A DNA stretch of 64,000 nt, taken from the NCBI GenBank assembly GCA_963556195.1, contig CAUVYP010001208.1:4154001-4218000 (forward strand), read 5' to 3'. A model generated the notes under the pieces. That model was not told where the DNA came from. It made no database searches and saw only the letters and a program-made list of their open reading frames with translations. The stretch's first letter is position 1. Every line of letters starts with the position of its first letter. The stretch is from Sepiola atlantica. Taxonomy: Eukaryota; Mollusca; Cephalopoda; Sepiida; Sepiolidae. Shown here piece by piece: positions 51,119 to 63,578 of this stretch. The position numbers were made by a program, and so were the translations under genes.

Positions 51119-51304
51119 TTAGCGCGTTTTAAAGTTGATATCGCTTTTGTTTATAACTTCCACATTTATTCGAATTGTGCAACGAAACTTTGCACAGATT
51201 AGCGGAGTCACATGTTCTACTGCAGTACGAAGTTTCAGAAGTGCAGCTCTTGTACTGCCGGAGATATGTCGATACAAACTGAATACGCAAACTATCAACA
51301 AAAT
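51119..51304. repeat. G2 variant monomer (reference copy)
   Basis: G2 has ttctactgcagtacgaag, which creates CTGCAG, and usually the G end gcaaactatcaac. Copies start at 51119, 52049, 53536, 54466, 54652, 55582, 59674, 62091 and 63393. The copies at 54466 and 62091 have non-G ends and mark duplication junctions. Confidence 0.9.
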
Positions 51305-53164
51305 TTAGTGCGATTTAAAGTTGATATCGCTTTTGTTTATAACTTCACCATTCTTTAGAATTGTGCAACGAAACTTTGCAGAGATAAGCGGTATCACATG
51401 CTCTACTGAAGTACCAAGTTTCAGAATTGCAGCTCTTTTACTGCCGGAGATATGTCGATACAAACTGAATACGCAAAACATCGACAAAATTTAGCGCGTT
51501 TTAAAGTTGATATCGCTTTTGTTTATAACTTCCACATTTATTCGAATTGTGCAACGAAACTTTGCACAGATTAGCGGAGTCACATGTTCTACGGAAGTAC
51601 CAAGTTTCAGAAGTGCAGCTCTTGTACTGCCGGAGATATGTCGATACAAACTGAATACGCAAAACATCGACAAAATTTAGCGCGTATTAAAGTTGATATC
51701 GCTTTTGTTTATAACTTCCACATTTATTCGAATTGTGCAACGAAACTTTGCACAGATTAGCGGAGTCACATGTTCTACTGAAGTACCAAGTTTCAGAAGT
51801 GCAGCTCTTGTACTGCCGGAGATATGTCGATACAAACTGAATACGCAAAACATCAACAAAATTTAGCGCGTTTTAAAGTTGATATCGCTTTTGTTTATAA
51901 CTTCCACATTTATTCGAATTGTGCAACGAAACTTTGCACAGATTAGCGGAGTCACATGTTCTACTAAAGTACCAAGTTTCAGAAGTGCAGCTCTTGTACT
52001 GCCGGAGATATGTCGATACAAACTGAATACGCAAAACATCGACAAAATTTAGCGCGTTTTAAAGTTGATATCGCTTTTGTTTATAACTTCCACATTTATT
52101 CGAATTGTGCAACGAAACTTTGCACAGATTAGCGGAGTCACATGTTCTACTGCAGTACGAAGTTTCAGAAGTGCAGCTCTTGTACTGCCGGAGATATGTC
52201 GATACAAACTGAATACGCTAACTATCAACAAAATTTAGTGCGATTTAAAGTTGATATCGCTTTTGTTTATAACTTCACCATTCTTTAGAATTGTGCAACG
52301 AAACTTTGCAGAGATAAGCGGAGTCACATGCTCTACTGAAGTACCAAGTTTCAGAATTGCAGCTCTTTTACTGCCGGAGATATGTCGATACAAACTGAAT
52401 ACGCAAAACATCGACAAAATTTAGCGCGGTTTAAAGTTGATATCGCTTTTGTTTATAACTTCCACATTTATTCGAATTGTGACACGAAACTTTGCACAGG
52501 TTAGCGGAGTCACATGTTCTACGGAAGTACCAAGTTTCAGAAGTGCAGCTCTTGTACTGCTGGAGATATGTCGATACAAACTGAATACGCAAAACATCGA
52601 CAAAATTTAGCGCGTTTTAAAGTTGATATCGCTTTTGTTTATAACTTCCACATTTATTCGAATTGTGCAACGAAACTTTGCACAGATTAGCGGAGTCCCA
52701 TGTTCTACTGAAGTACCAAGTTTCAGAAGTGCAGCTCTTGTACTGCCGGAGATATGTCGATACAAACTGAATACGCAAAACATCAACAAAATTTAGCGCG
52801 TTTTAAAGTTGATATCGCTTTTGTTTATAACTTCCACATTTATTCGAATTGTGCAACGAAACTTTGCACAGATTAGCGGAGTCACATGTTCTACTAAATT
52901 ACCAAGTTTCAGAAGTGCAGCTCTTGTACTGCCGGAGATATGTCGATACAAACTGAATACGCAAACTATCAACAAAATTTAGTGCGATTTAAAGTTGATA
53001 TCGCTTTTGTTTATAACTTCACCATTCTTTAGAATTGTGCAACGAAACTTTGCAGAGATAAGCGGAGTCACATGCTCTACTGAAGTACCAAGTTTCAGAA
53101 GTGCAGCTCTTTTACTGCCGGAGATATGTCGATACAAACTGAATACGCAAAACATCGACAAAAT

Positions 53165-53349
53165 TTAGCGCGTTTTAAAGTTGATATCGCTTTTGTTTAT
53201 AACTTCCACATTTATTCGAATTGTGCAACGAAACTTTGCAGAGATAAGCGGAGTCACATGCTCTACTGAAGTACCAAGTTTCAGAATTGCAGCTCTTTTA
53301 CTGCCGGAGATATGTCGATACAAACTGAATACGCAAAACATCGACAAAT
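53165..53349. repeat. Chimeric E/H monomer, duplication junction
   Basis: The left part is E-like (ttagcgcg, ccacatttattcg). The right part is H (gcagagataagcgg, gaattgcagctcttttactg) and ends with the one-base deletion of the H at 50748. The crossover lies between 53217 and 53241. Confidence 0.93.
53345..53349. other. One-base deletion (register slip 4), shared with slip 3
   Basis: cgacaaattt again, at the end of the E/H chimera. It was copied from the H at 50748 by the 13-mer duplication. Confidence 0.93.
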
Positions 53350-53535
53350 TTAGCGCGTTTTAAAGTTGATATCGCTTTTGTTTATAACTTCCACATTTAT
53401 TCGAATTGTGCAACGAAACTTTGCACAGGTTAGCGGAGTCACATGTTCTACGGAAGTACCAAGTTTCAGAAGTGCAGCTCTTGTACTGCCGGAGATATGT
53501 CGATACAAACTGAATACGCAAAACATCGACAAAAT

Positions 53536-54651
53536 TTAGCGCGTTTTAAAGTTGATATCGCTTTTGTTTATAACTTCCACATTTATTCGAATTGTGCAAC
53601 GAAACTTTGCACAGATTAGCGGAGTCACATGTTCTACTGCAGTACGAAGTTTCAGAAGTGCAGCTCTTGTACTGCCGGAGATATGTCGATACAAACTGAA
53701 TACGCAAACTATCAACAAAATTTAGTGCGATTTAAAGTTGATATCGCTTTTGTTTATAACTTCACCATTCTTTAGAATTGTGCAACGAAACTTTGCAGAG
53801 ATAAGCGGAGTCACATGCTCTACTGAAGTACCAAGTTTCAGAATTGCAGCTCTTTTACTGCCGGAGATATGTCGATACAAACTGAATACGCAAAACATCG
53901 ACAAAATTTAGCGCGTTTTAAAGTTGATATCGCTTTTGTTTATAACTTCCACATTTATTCGAATTGTGCAACGAAACTTTGCACAGATTAGCGGAGTCAC
54001 ATGTTCTACGGAAGTACCAAGTTTCAGAAGTGCAGCTCTTGTACTGCCGGAGATATGTCGATACAAACTGAATACGCAAAACATCGACAAAATTTAGCGC
54101 GTATTAAAGTTGATATCGCTTTTGTTTATAACTTCCACATTTATTCGAATTGTGCAACGAAACTTTGCACAGATTAGCGGAGTCACATGTTCTACTGAAG
54201 TACCAAGTTTCAGAAGTGCAGCTCTTGTACTGCCGGAGATATGTCGATACAAACTGAATACGCAAAACATCAACAAAATTTAGCGCGTTTTAAAGTTGAT
54301 ATCGCTTTTGTTTATAACTTCCACATTTATTCGAATTGTGCAACGAAACTTTGCACAGATTAGCGGAGTCACATGTTCTACTAAAGTACCAAGTTTCAGA
54401 AGTGCAGCTCTTATACTGCCGGAGATATGTCGATACAAACTGAATACGCAAAACATCGACAAAATTTAGCGCGTTTTAAAGTTGATATCGCTTTTGTTTA
54501 TAACTTCCACATTTATTCGAATTGTGCAACGAAACTTTGCACAGATTAGCGGAGTCACATGTTCTACTGCAGTACGAAGTTTCAGAAGTGCAGCTCTTGT
54601 ACTGCCGGAGATATGTCGATACAAACTGAATACGCAAAACATCGACAAAAT
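53536..54651. repeat. 6-mer duplication (1116 bp), copy 1
   Basis: G2 H E E2 K G2. K at 54280 has the private gctcttatactg. The closing G2 (54466) ends acatcgac, not the normal G end, so it is the junction monomer. Confidence 0.93.
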
Positions 54652-55767
54652 TTAGCGCGTTTTAAAGTTGATATCGCTTTTGTTTATAACTTCCACATTT
54701 ATTCGAATTGTGCAACGAAACTTTGCACAGATTAGCGGAGTCACATGTTCTACTGCAGTACGAAGTTTCAGAAGTGCAGCTCTTGTACTGCCGGAGATAT
54801 GTCGATACAAACTGAATACGCAAACTATCAACAAAATTTAGTGCGATTTAAAGTTGATATCGCTTTTGTTTATAACTTCACCATTCTTTAGAATTGTGCA
54901 ACGAAACTTTGCAGAGATAAGCGGAGTCACATGCTCTACTGAAGTACCAAGTTTCAGAATTGCAGCTCTTTTACTGCCGGAGATATGTCGATACAAACTG
55001 AATACGCAAAACATCGACAAAATTTAGCGCGTTTTAAAGTTGATATCGCTTTTGTTTATAACTTCCACATTTATTCGAATTGTGCAACGAAACTTTGCAC
55101 AGATTAGCGGAGTCACATGTTCTACGGAAGTACCAAGTTTCAGAAGTGCAGCTCTTGTACTGCCGGAGATATGTCGATACAAACTGAATACGCAAAACAT
55201 CGACAAAATTTAGCGCGTATTAAAGTTGATATCGCTTTTGTTTATAACTTCCACATTTATTCGAATTGTGCAACGAAACTTTGCACAGATTAGCGGAGTC
55301 ACATGTTCTACTGAAGTACCAAGTTTCAGAAGTGCAGCTCTTGTACTGCCGGAGATATGTCGATACAAACTGAATACGCAAAACATCAACAAAATTTAGC
55401 GCGTTTTAAAGTTGATATCGCTTTTGTTTATAACTTCCACATTTATTCGAATTGTGCAACGAAACTTTGCACAGATTAGCGGAGTCACATGTTCTACTAA
55501 AGTACCAAGTTTCAGAAGTGCAGCTCTTATACTGCCGGAGATATGTCGATACAAACTGAATACGCAAAACATCGACAAAATTTAGCGCGTTTTAAAGTTG
55601 ATATCGCTTTTGTTTATAACTTCCACATTTATTCGAATTGTGCAACGAAACTTTGCACAGATTAGCGGAGTCACATGTTCTACTGCAGTACGAAGTTTCA
55701 GAAGTGCAGCTCTTGTACTGCCGGAGATATGTCGATACAAACTGAATACGCTAACTATCAACAAAAT
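54652..55767. repeat. 6-mer duplication (1116 bp), copy 2
   Basis: G2 H E E2 K G2. The private gctcttatactg recurs at K 55396. The closing G2 at 55582 ends gctaactatcaac, as does 52049 in the parent block. Confidence 0.93.
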
Positions 55768-56697
55768 TTAGTGCGATTTAAAGTTGATATCGCTTTTGTT
55801 TATAACTTCACCATTCTTTAGAATTGTGCAACGAAACTTTGCAGAGATAAGCGGAGTCACATGCTCTACTGAAGTACCAAGTTTCAGAATTGCAGCTCTT
55901 TTACTGCCGGAGATATGTCGATACAAACTGAATACGCAAAACATCGACAAAATTTAGCGCGGTTTAAAGTTGATATCGCTTTTGTTTATAACTTCCACAT
56001 TTATTCGAATTGTGACACGAAACTTTGCACAGGTTAGCGGAGTCACATGTTCTACGGAAGTACCAAGTTTCAGAAGTGCAGCTCTTGTACTGCTGGAGAT
56101 ATGTCGATACAAACTGAATACGCAAAACATCGACAAAATTTAGCGCGTTTTAAAGTTGATATCGCTTTTGTTTATAACTTCCACATTTATTCGAATTGTG
56201 CAACGAAACTTTGCACATATTAGCGGAGTCACATGTTCTACTGAAGTACCAAGTTTCAGAAGTGCAGCTCTTGTACTGCCGGAGATATGTCGATACAAAC
56301 TGAATACGCAAAACATCAACAAAATTTAGCGCGTTTTAAAGTTGATATCGCTTTTGTTTATAACTTCCACATTTATTCGAATTGTGCAACGAAACTTTGC
56401 ACAGATTAGCGGAGTCACATGTTCTACTAAAGTACCAAGTTTCAGAAGTGCAGCTCTTGTACTGCCGGAGATATGTCGATACAAACTGAATACGCAAACT
56501 ATCAACAAAATTTAGTGCGATTTAAAGTTGATATCGCTTTTGTTTATAACTTCACCATTCTTTAGAATTGTGCAACGAAACTTTGCAGAGATAAGCGGAG
56601 TCACATGCTCTACTGAAGTACCAAGTTTCAGAAGTGCAGCTCTTTTACTGCCGGAGATATGTCGATACAAACTGAATACGCAAAACATCGACAAAAT

Positions 56698-59115
56698 TTA
56701 GCGCGTTTTAAAGTTGATATCGCTTTTGTTTACAACTTCCACATTTATTCGAATTGTGCAACGAAACTTTGCACAGATTAGCGGAGTCACATGTTCTACG
56801 GAAGTACCAAGTTTCAGAAGTGCAGCTCTTGTACTGCCGGAGATATGTCGATACAAACTGAATACGCAAAACATCAACAAAATTTAGCGCGTTTTAAAGT
56901 TGATATCGCTTTTGTTTATAACTTCCACATTTATTCGAATTGTGCAACGAAACTTTGCACAGGTTAGCGGAGTCACATGTTCTACGGAAGTACCAAGTTT
57001 CAGAAGTGCAGCTCTTGTACTGCCGGAGATATGTCGATACAAACTGAATACGCAAAACATCGACAAAATTTAGCGCGTTTTAAAGTTGATATCGCTTTTG
57101 TTTATAACTTCCACATTTATTCGAATTGTGCAACGAAACTTTGCACAGATAAGCGGAGTCACATGTTCTACTGAAGTACGAAGTTTCAGAAGTGCAGCTC
57201 TTGTACTGCCGGAGATATGTCGATACAAACTGAATACGCAAACTATCAACAAAATTTAGTGCGATTTAAAGTTGATATCGCTTTTGTTTATAACTTCACC
57301 ATTCTTTAGAATTGTGCAACGAAACTTTGCAGAGATAAGCGGAGTCACATGCTCTACTGAAGTACCAAGTTTCAGAATTGCAGCTCTTTTACTGCCGGAG
57401 ATATGTCGATACAAACTGAATACGCAAAACATCGACAAAATTTAGCGCGTTTTAAAGTTGATATCGCTTTTGTTTATAACTTCCACATTTATTCGAATTG
57501 TGCAACGAAACTTTGCACAGATTAGCGGAGTCACATGTTCTACTGAAGTACAAAGTTTCAGAAGTGCAGCTCTTGTACTGCCGGAGATATGTCGATACAA
57601 ACTGAATACGCAAAACATCAACAAAATTTAGCGCGTTTTAAAGTTGATATCGCTTTTGTTTATAACTTCCACATTTATTCGAATTGTGCAACGAAACTTT
57701 GCAGACCGTCGCGGAGACACACGTTCTACTGAAGTACCAAGTTTCAGAAGTGCAGCTCTTGTACTGCCGGAGAAATGTCGATACAAACTGAATACGCAAA
57801 ACATCAACAAAATTTAGCGCGTTTTAAAGTTGATATCGCTTTTGTTTATAACTTCCACATTTATTCGAATTGTGCAACGAAACTTTGCACAGATTAGCGG
57901 AGTCACATGTTCTACTGAAGTACCAAGTTTCAGAAGTGCAGCTCTTGTACTGCCGGAGATATGTCGATACAAACTGAATACGCAAAACATCAACAAAATT
58001 TAGCGCGTTTTAAAGTTGATATCGCTTTTGTTTATAACTTCCACATTTATTCGAATTGTGCAACGAAACTTTGTAGACAGTCGCGGATAGGCCTTTTCTA
58101 CTGAGGTACCAAGTTTCAGAAGTGCAGCTCTTGTACTGCCGGAGATATGTCGATACAAACTGAATACGCAAAACATCAACAAAATTTAGCGCGTTTTAAA
58201 GTTGATATCGCTTTTGTTTATAACTTCCACATTTATTCGAATTGTGCAACGAAACTTTGCAGACAGTCGCGGAGACACATGTTCTACTGAAGTACCAAGT
58301 TTCAGAAGTGCAGCTCTTGTACGGCCGGAGATATGTCGATACAAACCGAATACGCAAAACATCAACAAAATTTAGCGCGTTTTAAAGTTGATATCGCTTT
58401 TGTTTATAACTTCCACATTTATTCGAATTGTGCAACGAAACTTTGCACAGATTAGCGGAGTCACATGTTCTACGGAAGTACCAAGTTTCAGAAGTGCAGC
58501 TCTTGTACTGCCGGAGATATGTCGATACAAACTGAATACGCAAAACATCAACAAAATTTAGCGCGTTTTAAAGTTGATATCGCTTTTGTTTATAACTTCC
58601 ACATTTATTCGAATTGTGCAACGAAACTTTGCACAGGTTAGCGGAGTCACATGTTCTACGGAAGTACCAAGTTTCAGAAGTGCAGCTCTTGTACTGCCGG
58701 AGATATGTCGATACAAACTGAATACGCAAAACATCGACAAAATTTAGCGCGTTTTAAAGTTGATATCGCTTTTGTTTATAACTTCCACATTTATTCGAAT
58801 TGTGCAACGAAACTTTGCACAGATTAGCGGAGTCACATGTTCTACTGAAGTACGAAGTTTCAGAAGTGCAGCTCTTGTACTGCCGGAGATATGTCGATAC
58901 AAACTGAATACGCAAACTATCACCAAAATTTAGTGCGATTTAAAGTTGATATCGCTTTTGTTTATAACTTCACCATTCTTTAGAATTGTGCAACGAAACT
59001 TTGCAGAGATAAGCGGAGTCACATGCTCTACTGAAGTACCAAGTTTCAGAATTGCAGCTCTTTTACTGCCGGAGATATGTCGATACAAACTGAATACGCA
59101 AAACATCGACAAAAT
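56698..59115. repeat. Island of the A-D-containing 9-mer inside the second domain
   Basis: E F G H I A B2 C D E F G H (13 monomers). E has tttacaac, G at 57070 has cagataagcgg and tacgaag, A has gagaaatgtcg, D has gtacggccgg, and the end of G at 58744 has tatcaccaaa. This is the only A, B, C and D occurrence to the right of 47957. Confidence 0.92.
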
Positions 59116-60974
59116 TTAGCGCGTTTTAAAGTTGATATCGCTTTTGTTTATAACTTCCACATTTATTCGAATTGTGCAACGAAACTTTGCACAGGTTAGC
59201 GGAGTCACATGTTCTACGGAAGTACCAAGTTTCAGAAGTGCAGCTCTTGTACTGCCGGAGATATGTCGATACAAACTGAATACGCAAAACATCGACAAAA
59301 TTTAGCGCGTTTTAAAGTTGATATCGCTTTTGTTTATAACTTCCACATTTATTCGAATTGTGCAACGAAACTTTGCACAGATTAGCGGAGTCACATGTTC
59401 TACTGAAGTACCAAGTTTCAGAAGTGCAGCTCTTGTACTGCCGGAGATATGTCGATACAAACTGAATACGCAAAACATCAACAAAATTTAGCGCGTTTTA
59501 AAGTTGATATCGCTTTTGTTTATAACTTCCACATTTATTCGAATTGTGCAACGAAACTTTGCACAGATTAGCGGAGTCACATGTTCTACTAAAGTACCAA
59601 GTTTCAGAAGTGCAGCTCTTGTACTGCCGGAGATATGTCGATACAAACTGAATACGCAAAACATCGACAAAATTTAGCGCGTTTTAAAGTTGATATCGCT
59701 TTTGTTTATAACTTCCACATTTATTCGAATTGTGCAACGAAACTTTGCACAGATTAGCGGAGTCACATGTTCTACTGCAGTACGAAGTTTCAGAAGTGCA
59801 GCTCTTGTACTGCCGGAGATATGTCGATACAAACTGAATACGCAAACTATCAACAAAATTTAGTGCGATTTAAAGTTGATATCGCTTTTGTTTATAACTT
59901 CACCATTCTTTAGAATTGTGCAACGAAACTTTGCAGAGATAAGCGGAGTCACATGCTCTACTGAAGTACCAAGTTTCAGATTGCAGCTCTTTTACTGCCG
60001 GAGATATGTCGATACAAACTGAATACGCAAAACATCGACAAAATTTAGCGCGTTTTAAAGTTGATATCGCTTTTGTTTATAACTTCCACATTTATTCGAA
60101 TTGTGCAACGAAACTTTGCACAGGTAAGCGGAGTCACATGTTCTACGGAAGTACCAAGTTTCAGAAGTGCAGCTCTTGTACTGCCGGAGATATGTCGATA
60201 CAAACTGAATACGCAAAACATCGACAAAATTTAGCGCGTTTTAAAGTTGATATCGCTTTTGTTTATAACTTCCACATTTATTCGAATTGTGCAACGAAAC
60301 TTTGCACAGATTAGCGGAGTCACATGTTCTACTGAAGTACCAAGTTTCAGAAGTGCAGCTCTTGTACTGCCGGAGATATGTCGATACAAACTGAATACGC
60401 AAAACATCAACAAAATTTAGCGCGTTTTAAAGTTGATATCGCTTTTGTTTATAACTTCCACATTTATTCGAATTGTGCAACGAAACTTTGAACAGATTAG
60501 CGGAGTCACATGTTCTACTAAAGTACCAAGTTTCAGTAGTGCAGCTCTTGTACTGCCGGAGATATGTCGATACAAACTGAATACGCAAACTATCAACAAA
60601 ATTTAGTGCGATTTAAAGTTGATATCGCTTTTGTTTATAACTTCACCATTCTTTAGAATTGTGCAACGAAACTTTGCAGAGATAAGCGGAGTCACATGCT
60701 CTACTGAAGTACCAAGTTTCAGAATTGCAGCTCTTTTACTGCCGGAGATATGTCGATACAAACTGAATACGCAAAACACTCACAAAATTTAGCGCGTTTT
60801 AAAGTTGATATCGCTTTTGTTTATAACTTCCACATTTATTCGAATTGTGCAACGAAACTTTGCACAGATTAGCGGAGTCACATGTTCTACGGAAGTACCA
60901 AGTTTCAGAAGTGCAGCTCTTGTACTGCCGGAGATATGTCGATACAAACTGAATACGCAAAACATCAACAAAAT
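59116..60974. repeat. Second-domain monomers F E2 K G2 H F E2 K/G H E
   Basis: Ten monomers. H at 59860 is 185 bp. F at 60045 has caggtaagcgg. K/G at 60417 has tttgaacag and ttcagtagtg. H at 60603 ends acactcac. The first six monomers correspond to 62835-63949. Confidence 0.88.
59976..59982. other. One-base deletion (register slip 5)
   Basis: tttcagattgcag replaces tttcagaattgcag inside an H monomer. The same change occurs near 63698. Confidence 0.95.
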
Positions 60975-62276
60975 TTAGCGCGTTTTAAAGTTGATATCGC
61001 TTTTGTTTATAACTTCCACATTTATTCGAATTGTGCAACGAAACTTTGCACAGGTTAGCGGAGTCACATGTTCTACGGTAGTACCAAGTTTCAGAAGTGC
61101 AGCTCTTGTACTGCCGGAGATATGTCGATACAAACTGAATACGCAAAACATCGACAAAATTTAGCGCGTTTTAAAGTTGATATCGCTTTTGTTTATAACT
61201 TCCACATTTATTCGAATTGTGCAACGAAACTTTGCACAGATTAGCGGAGTCACATGTTCTACTGAAGTACCAAGTTTCAGAAGTGCAGCTCTTGTACTGC
61301 CGGAGATATGTCGATACAAACTGAATACGCAAAACATCAACAAAATTTAGTGCGATTTAAAGTTGATATCGCTTTTGTTTATAACTTCACCATTCTTTAG
61401 AATTGTGCAACGAAACTTTGCAGAGATAAGCGGAGTCACATGCTCTACTGAAGTACCAAGTTTCAGAATTGCAGCTCTTTTACTGCCGGAGATATGTCGA
61501 TACAAACTGAATACGCAAAACATCGACAAAATTTAGCGCGTTTTAAAGTTGATATCGCTTTTGTTTATAACTTCCACATTTATTCGAATTGTGCAACGAA
61601 ACTTTGCACAGGTTAGCGGAGTCACATGTTCTACGGAAGTACCAAGTTTCAGAAGTGCAGCTCTTGTACTGCCGGAGATATGTCGATACAAACTGAATAC
61701 GCAAAACATCGACAAAATTTAGCGCGTTTTAAAGTTGATATCGCTTTTGTTTATAACTTCCACATTTATTCGAATTGTGCAACGAAACTTTGCACAGATT
61801 AGCGGAGTCACATGTTCTACTGAAGTACCAAGTTTCAGAAGTGCAGCTCTTGTACTGCCGGAGATATGTCGATACAAACTGAATACGCAAAACTTCAACA
61901 AAATTTAGCGCGTTTTAAAGTTGATATCGCTTTTGTTTATAACTTCCACATTTATTCGAATTGTGCAACGAAACTTTGCACAGATTAGCGGAGTCACATG
62001 TTCTACTAAAGTACCAAGTTTCAGAAGTGCAGCTCTTGTACTGCCGGAGATATGTCGATACAAACTGAATACGCAAAACATCGACAAAATTTAGCGCGTT
62101 TTAAAGTTGATATCGCTTTTGTTTATAACTTCCACATTTATTCGAATTGTGCAACGAAACTTTGCACAGATTAGCGGAGTCACATGTTCTACTGCAGTAC
62201 GAAGTTTCAGAAGTGCAGCTCTTGTACTGCCGGAGATATGTCGATACAAACTGAATACGCAAAACATCAACAAAAT
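60975..62276. repeat. 7-mer duplication (1302 bp), copy 1
   Basis: F E2 H F E2 K G2. Private marks are acggtagtacc near 61076 and aaaacttcaac near 61893. The closing G2 (62091) has a non-G end and leads into F, so it is the junction. Confidence 0.94.
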
Positions 62277-63578
62277 TTAGCGCGTTTTAAAGTTGATATC
62301 GCTTTTGTTTATAACTTCCACATTTATTCGAATTGTGCAACGAAACTTTGCACAGGTTAGCGGAGTCACATGTTCTACGGTAGTACCAAGTTTCAGAAGT
62401 GCAGCTCTTGTACTGCCGGAGATATGTCGATACAAACTGAATACGCAAAACATCGACAAAATTTAGCGCGTTTTAAAGTTGATATCGCTTTTGTTTATAA
62501 CTTCCACATTTATTCGAATTGTGCAACGAAACTTTGCACAGATTAGCGGAGTCACATGTTCTACTGAAGTACCAAGTTTCAGAAGTGCAGCTCTTGTACT
62601 GCCGGAGATATGTCGATACAAACTGAATACGCAAAACATCAACAAAATTTAGTGCGATTTAAAGTTGATATCGCTTTTGTTTATAACTTCACCATTCTTT
62701 AGAATTGTGCAACGAAACTTTGCAGAGATAAGCGGAGTCACATGCTCTACTGAAGTACCAAGTTTCAGAATTGCAGCTCTTTTACTGCCGGAGATATGTC
62801 GATACAAACTGAATACGCAAAACATCGACAAAATTTAGCGCGTTTTAAAGTTGATATCGCTTTTGTTTATAACTTCCACATTTATTCGAATTGTGCAACG
62901 AAACTTTGCACAGGTTAGCGGAGTCACATGTTCTACGGAAGTACCAAGTTTCAGAAGTGCAGCTCTTGTACTGCCGGAGATATGTCGATACAAACTGAAT
63001 ACGCAAAACATCGACAAAATTTAGCGCGTTTTAAAGTTGATATCGCTTTTGTTTATAACTTCCACATTTATTCGAATTGTGCAACGAAACTTTGCACAGA
63101 TTAGCGGAGTCACATGTTCTACTGAAGTACCAAGTTTCAGAAGTGCAGCTCTTGTACTGCCGGAGATATGTCGATACAAACTGAATACGCAAAACTTCAA
63201 CAAAATTTAGCGCGTTTTAAAGTTGATATCGCTTTTGTTTATAACTTCCACATTTATTCGAATTGTGCAACGAAACTTTGCACAGATTAGCGGAGTCACA
63301 TGTTCTACTAAAGTACCAAGTTTCAGAAGTGCAGCTCTTGTACTGCCGGAGATATGTCGATACAAACTGAATACGCAAAACATCGACAAAATTTAGCGCG
63401 TTTTAAAGTTGATATCGCTTTTGTTTATAACTTCCACATTTATTCGAATTGTGCAACGAAACTTTGCACAGATTAGCGGAGTCACATGTTCTACTGCAGT
63501 ACGAAGTTTCAGAAGTGCAGCTCTTGTACTGCCGGAGATATGTCGATACAAACTGAATACGCAAACTATCAACAAAAT
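62277..63578. repeat. 7-mer duplication (1302 bp), copy 2
   Basis: F E2 H F E2 K G2. Both private marks recur 1302 bases later, near 62378 and 63195. Its G2 has the normal end and leads into H. Confidence 0.94.

Larger units (their letters stand above)
50933..53349. repeat. 13-mer duplication (2417 bp), copy 1
   Basis: F G2 H E E2 K G2 H F E2 K/G H E/H. Private marks: gcgtattaaag in E2 (51677), gcgcggtttaaag with gtgacacg and actgctgg in F (52421). The last monomer is an E/H chimera carrying the deletion also seen at 50931. Confidence 0.92.
53350..56697. repeat. 13-mer duplication, copy 2, expanded to 18 monomers
   Basis: F, then G2 H E E2 K G2, then G2 H E E2 K G2, then H F E2 K/G H. It equals 12 monomers of copy 1 plus an internal 6-mer. 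F at 55954 shares gcgcggtttaaag, gtgacacg and actgctgg with 52421. Confidence 0.92.

Noticed and set aside
34382..53349. The irregular orders and one-base slips as pure assembly error
   Set aside because: Private variants recur at exact duplication distances and in matching context, which random error would not produce. Collapsed or falsely duplicated units cannot be fully excluded without reads.
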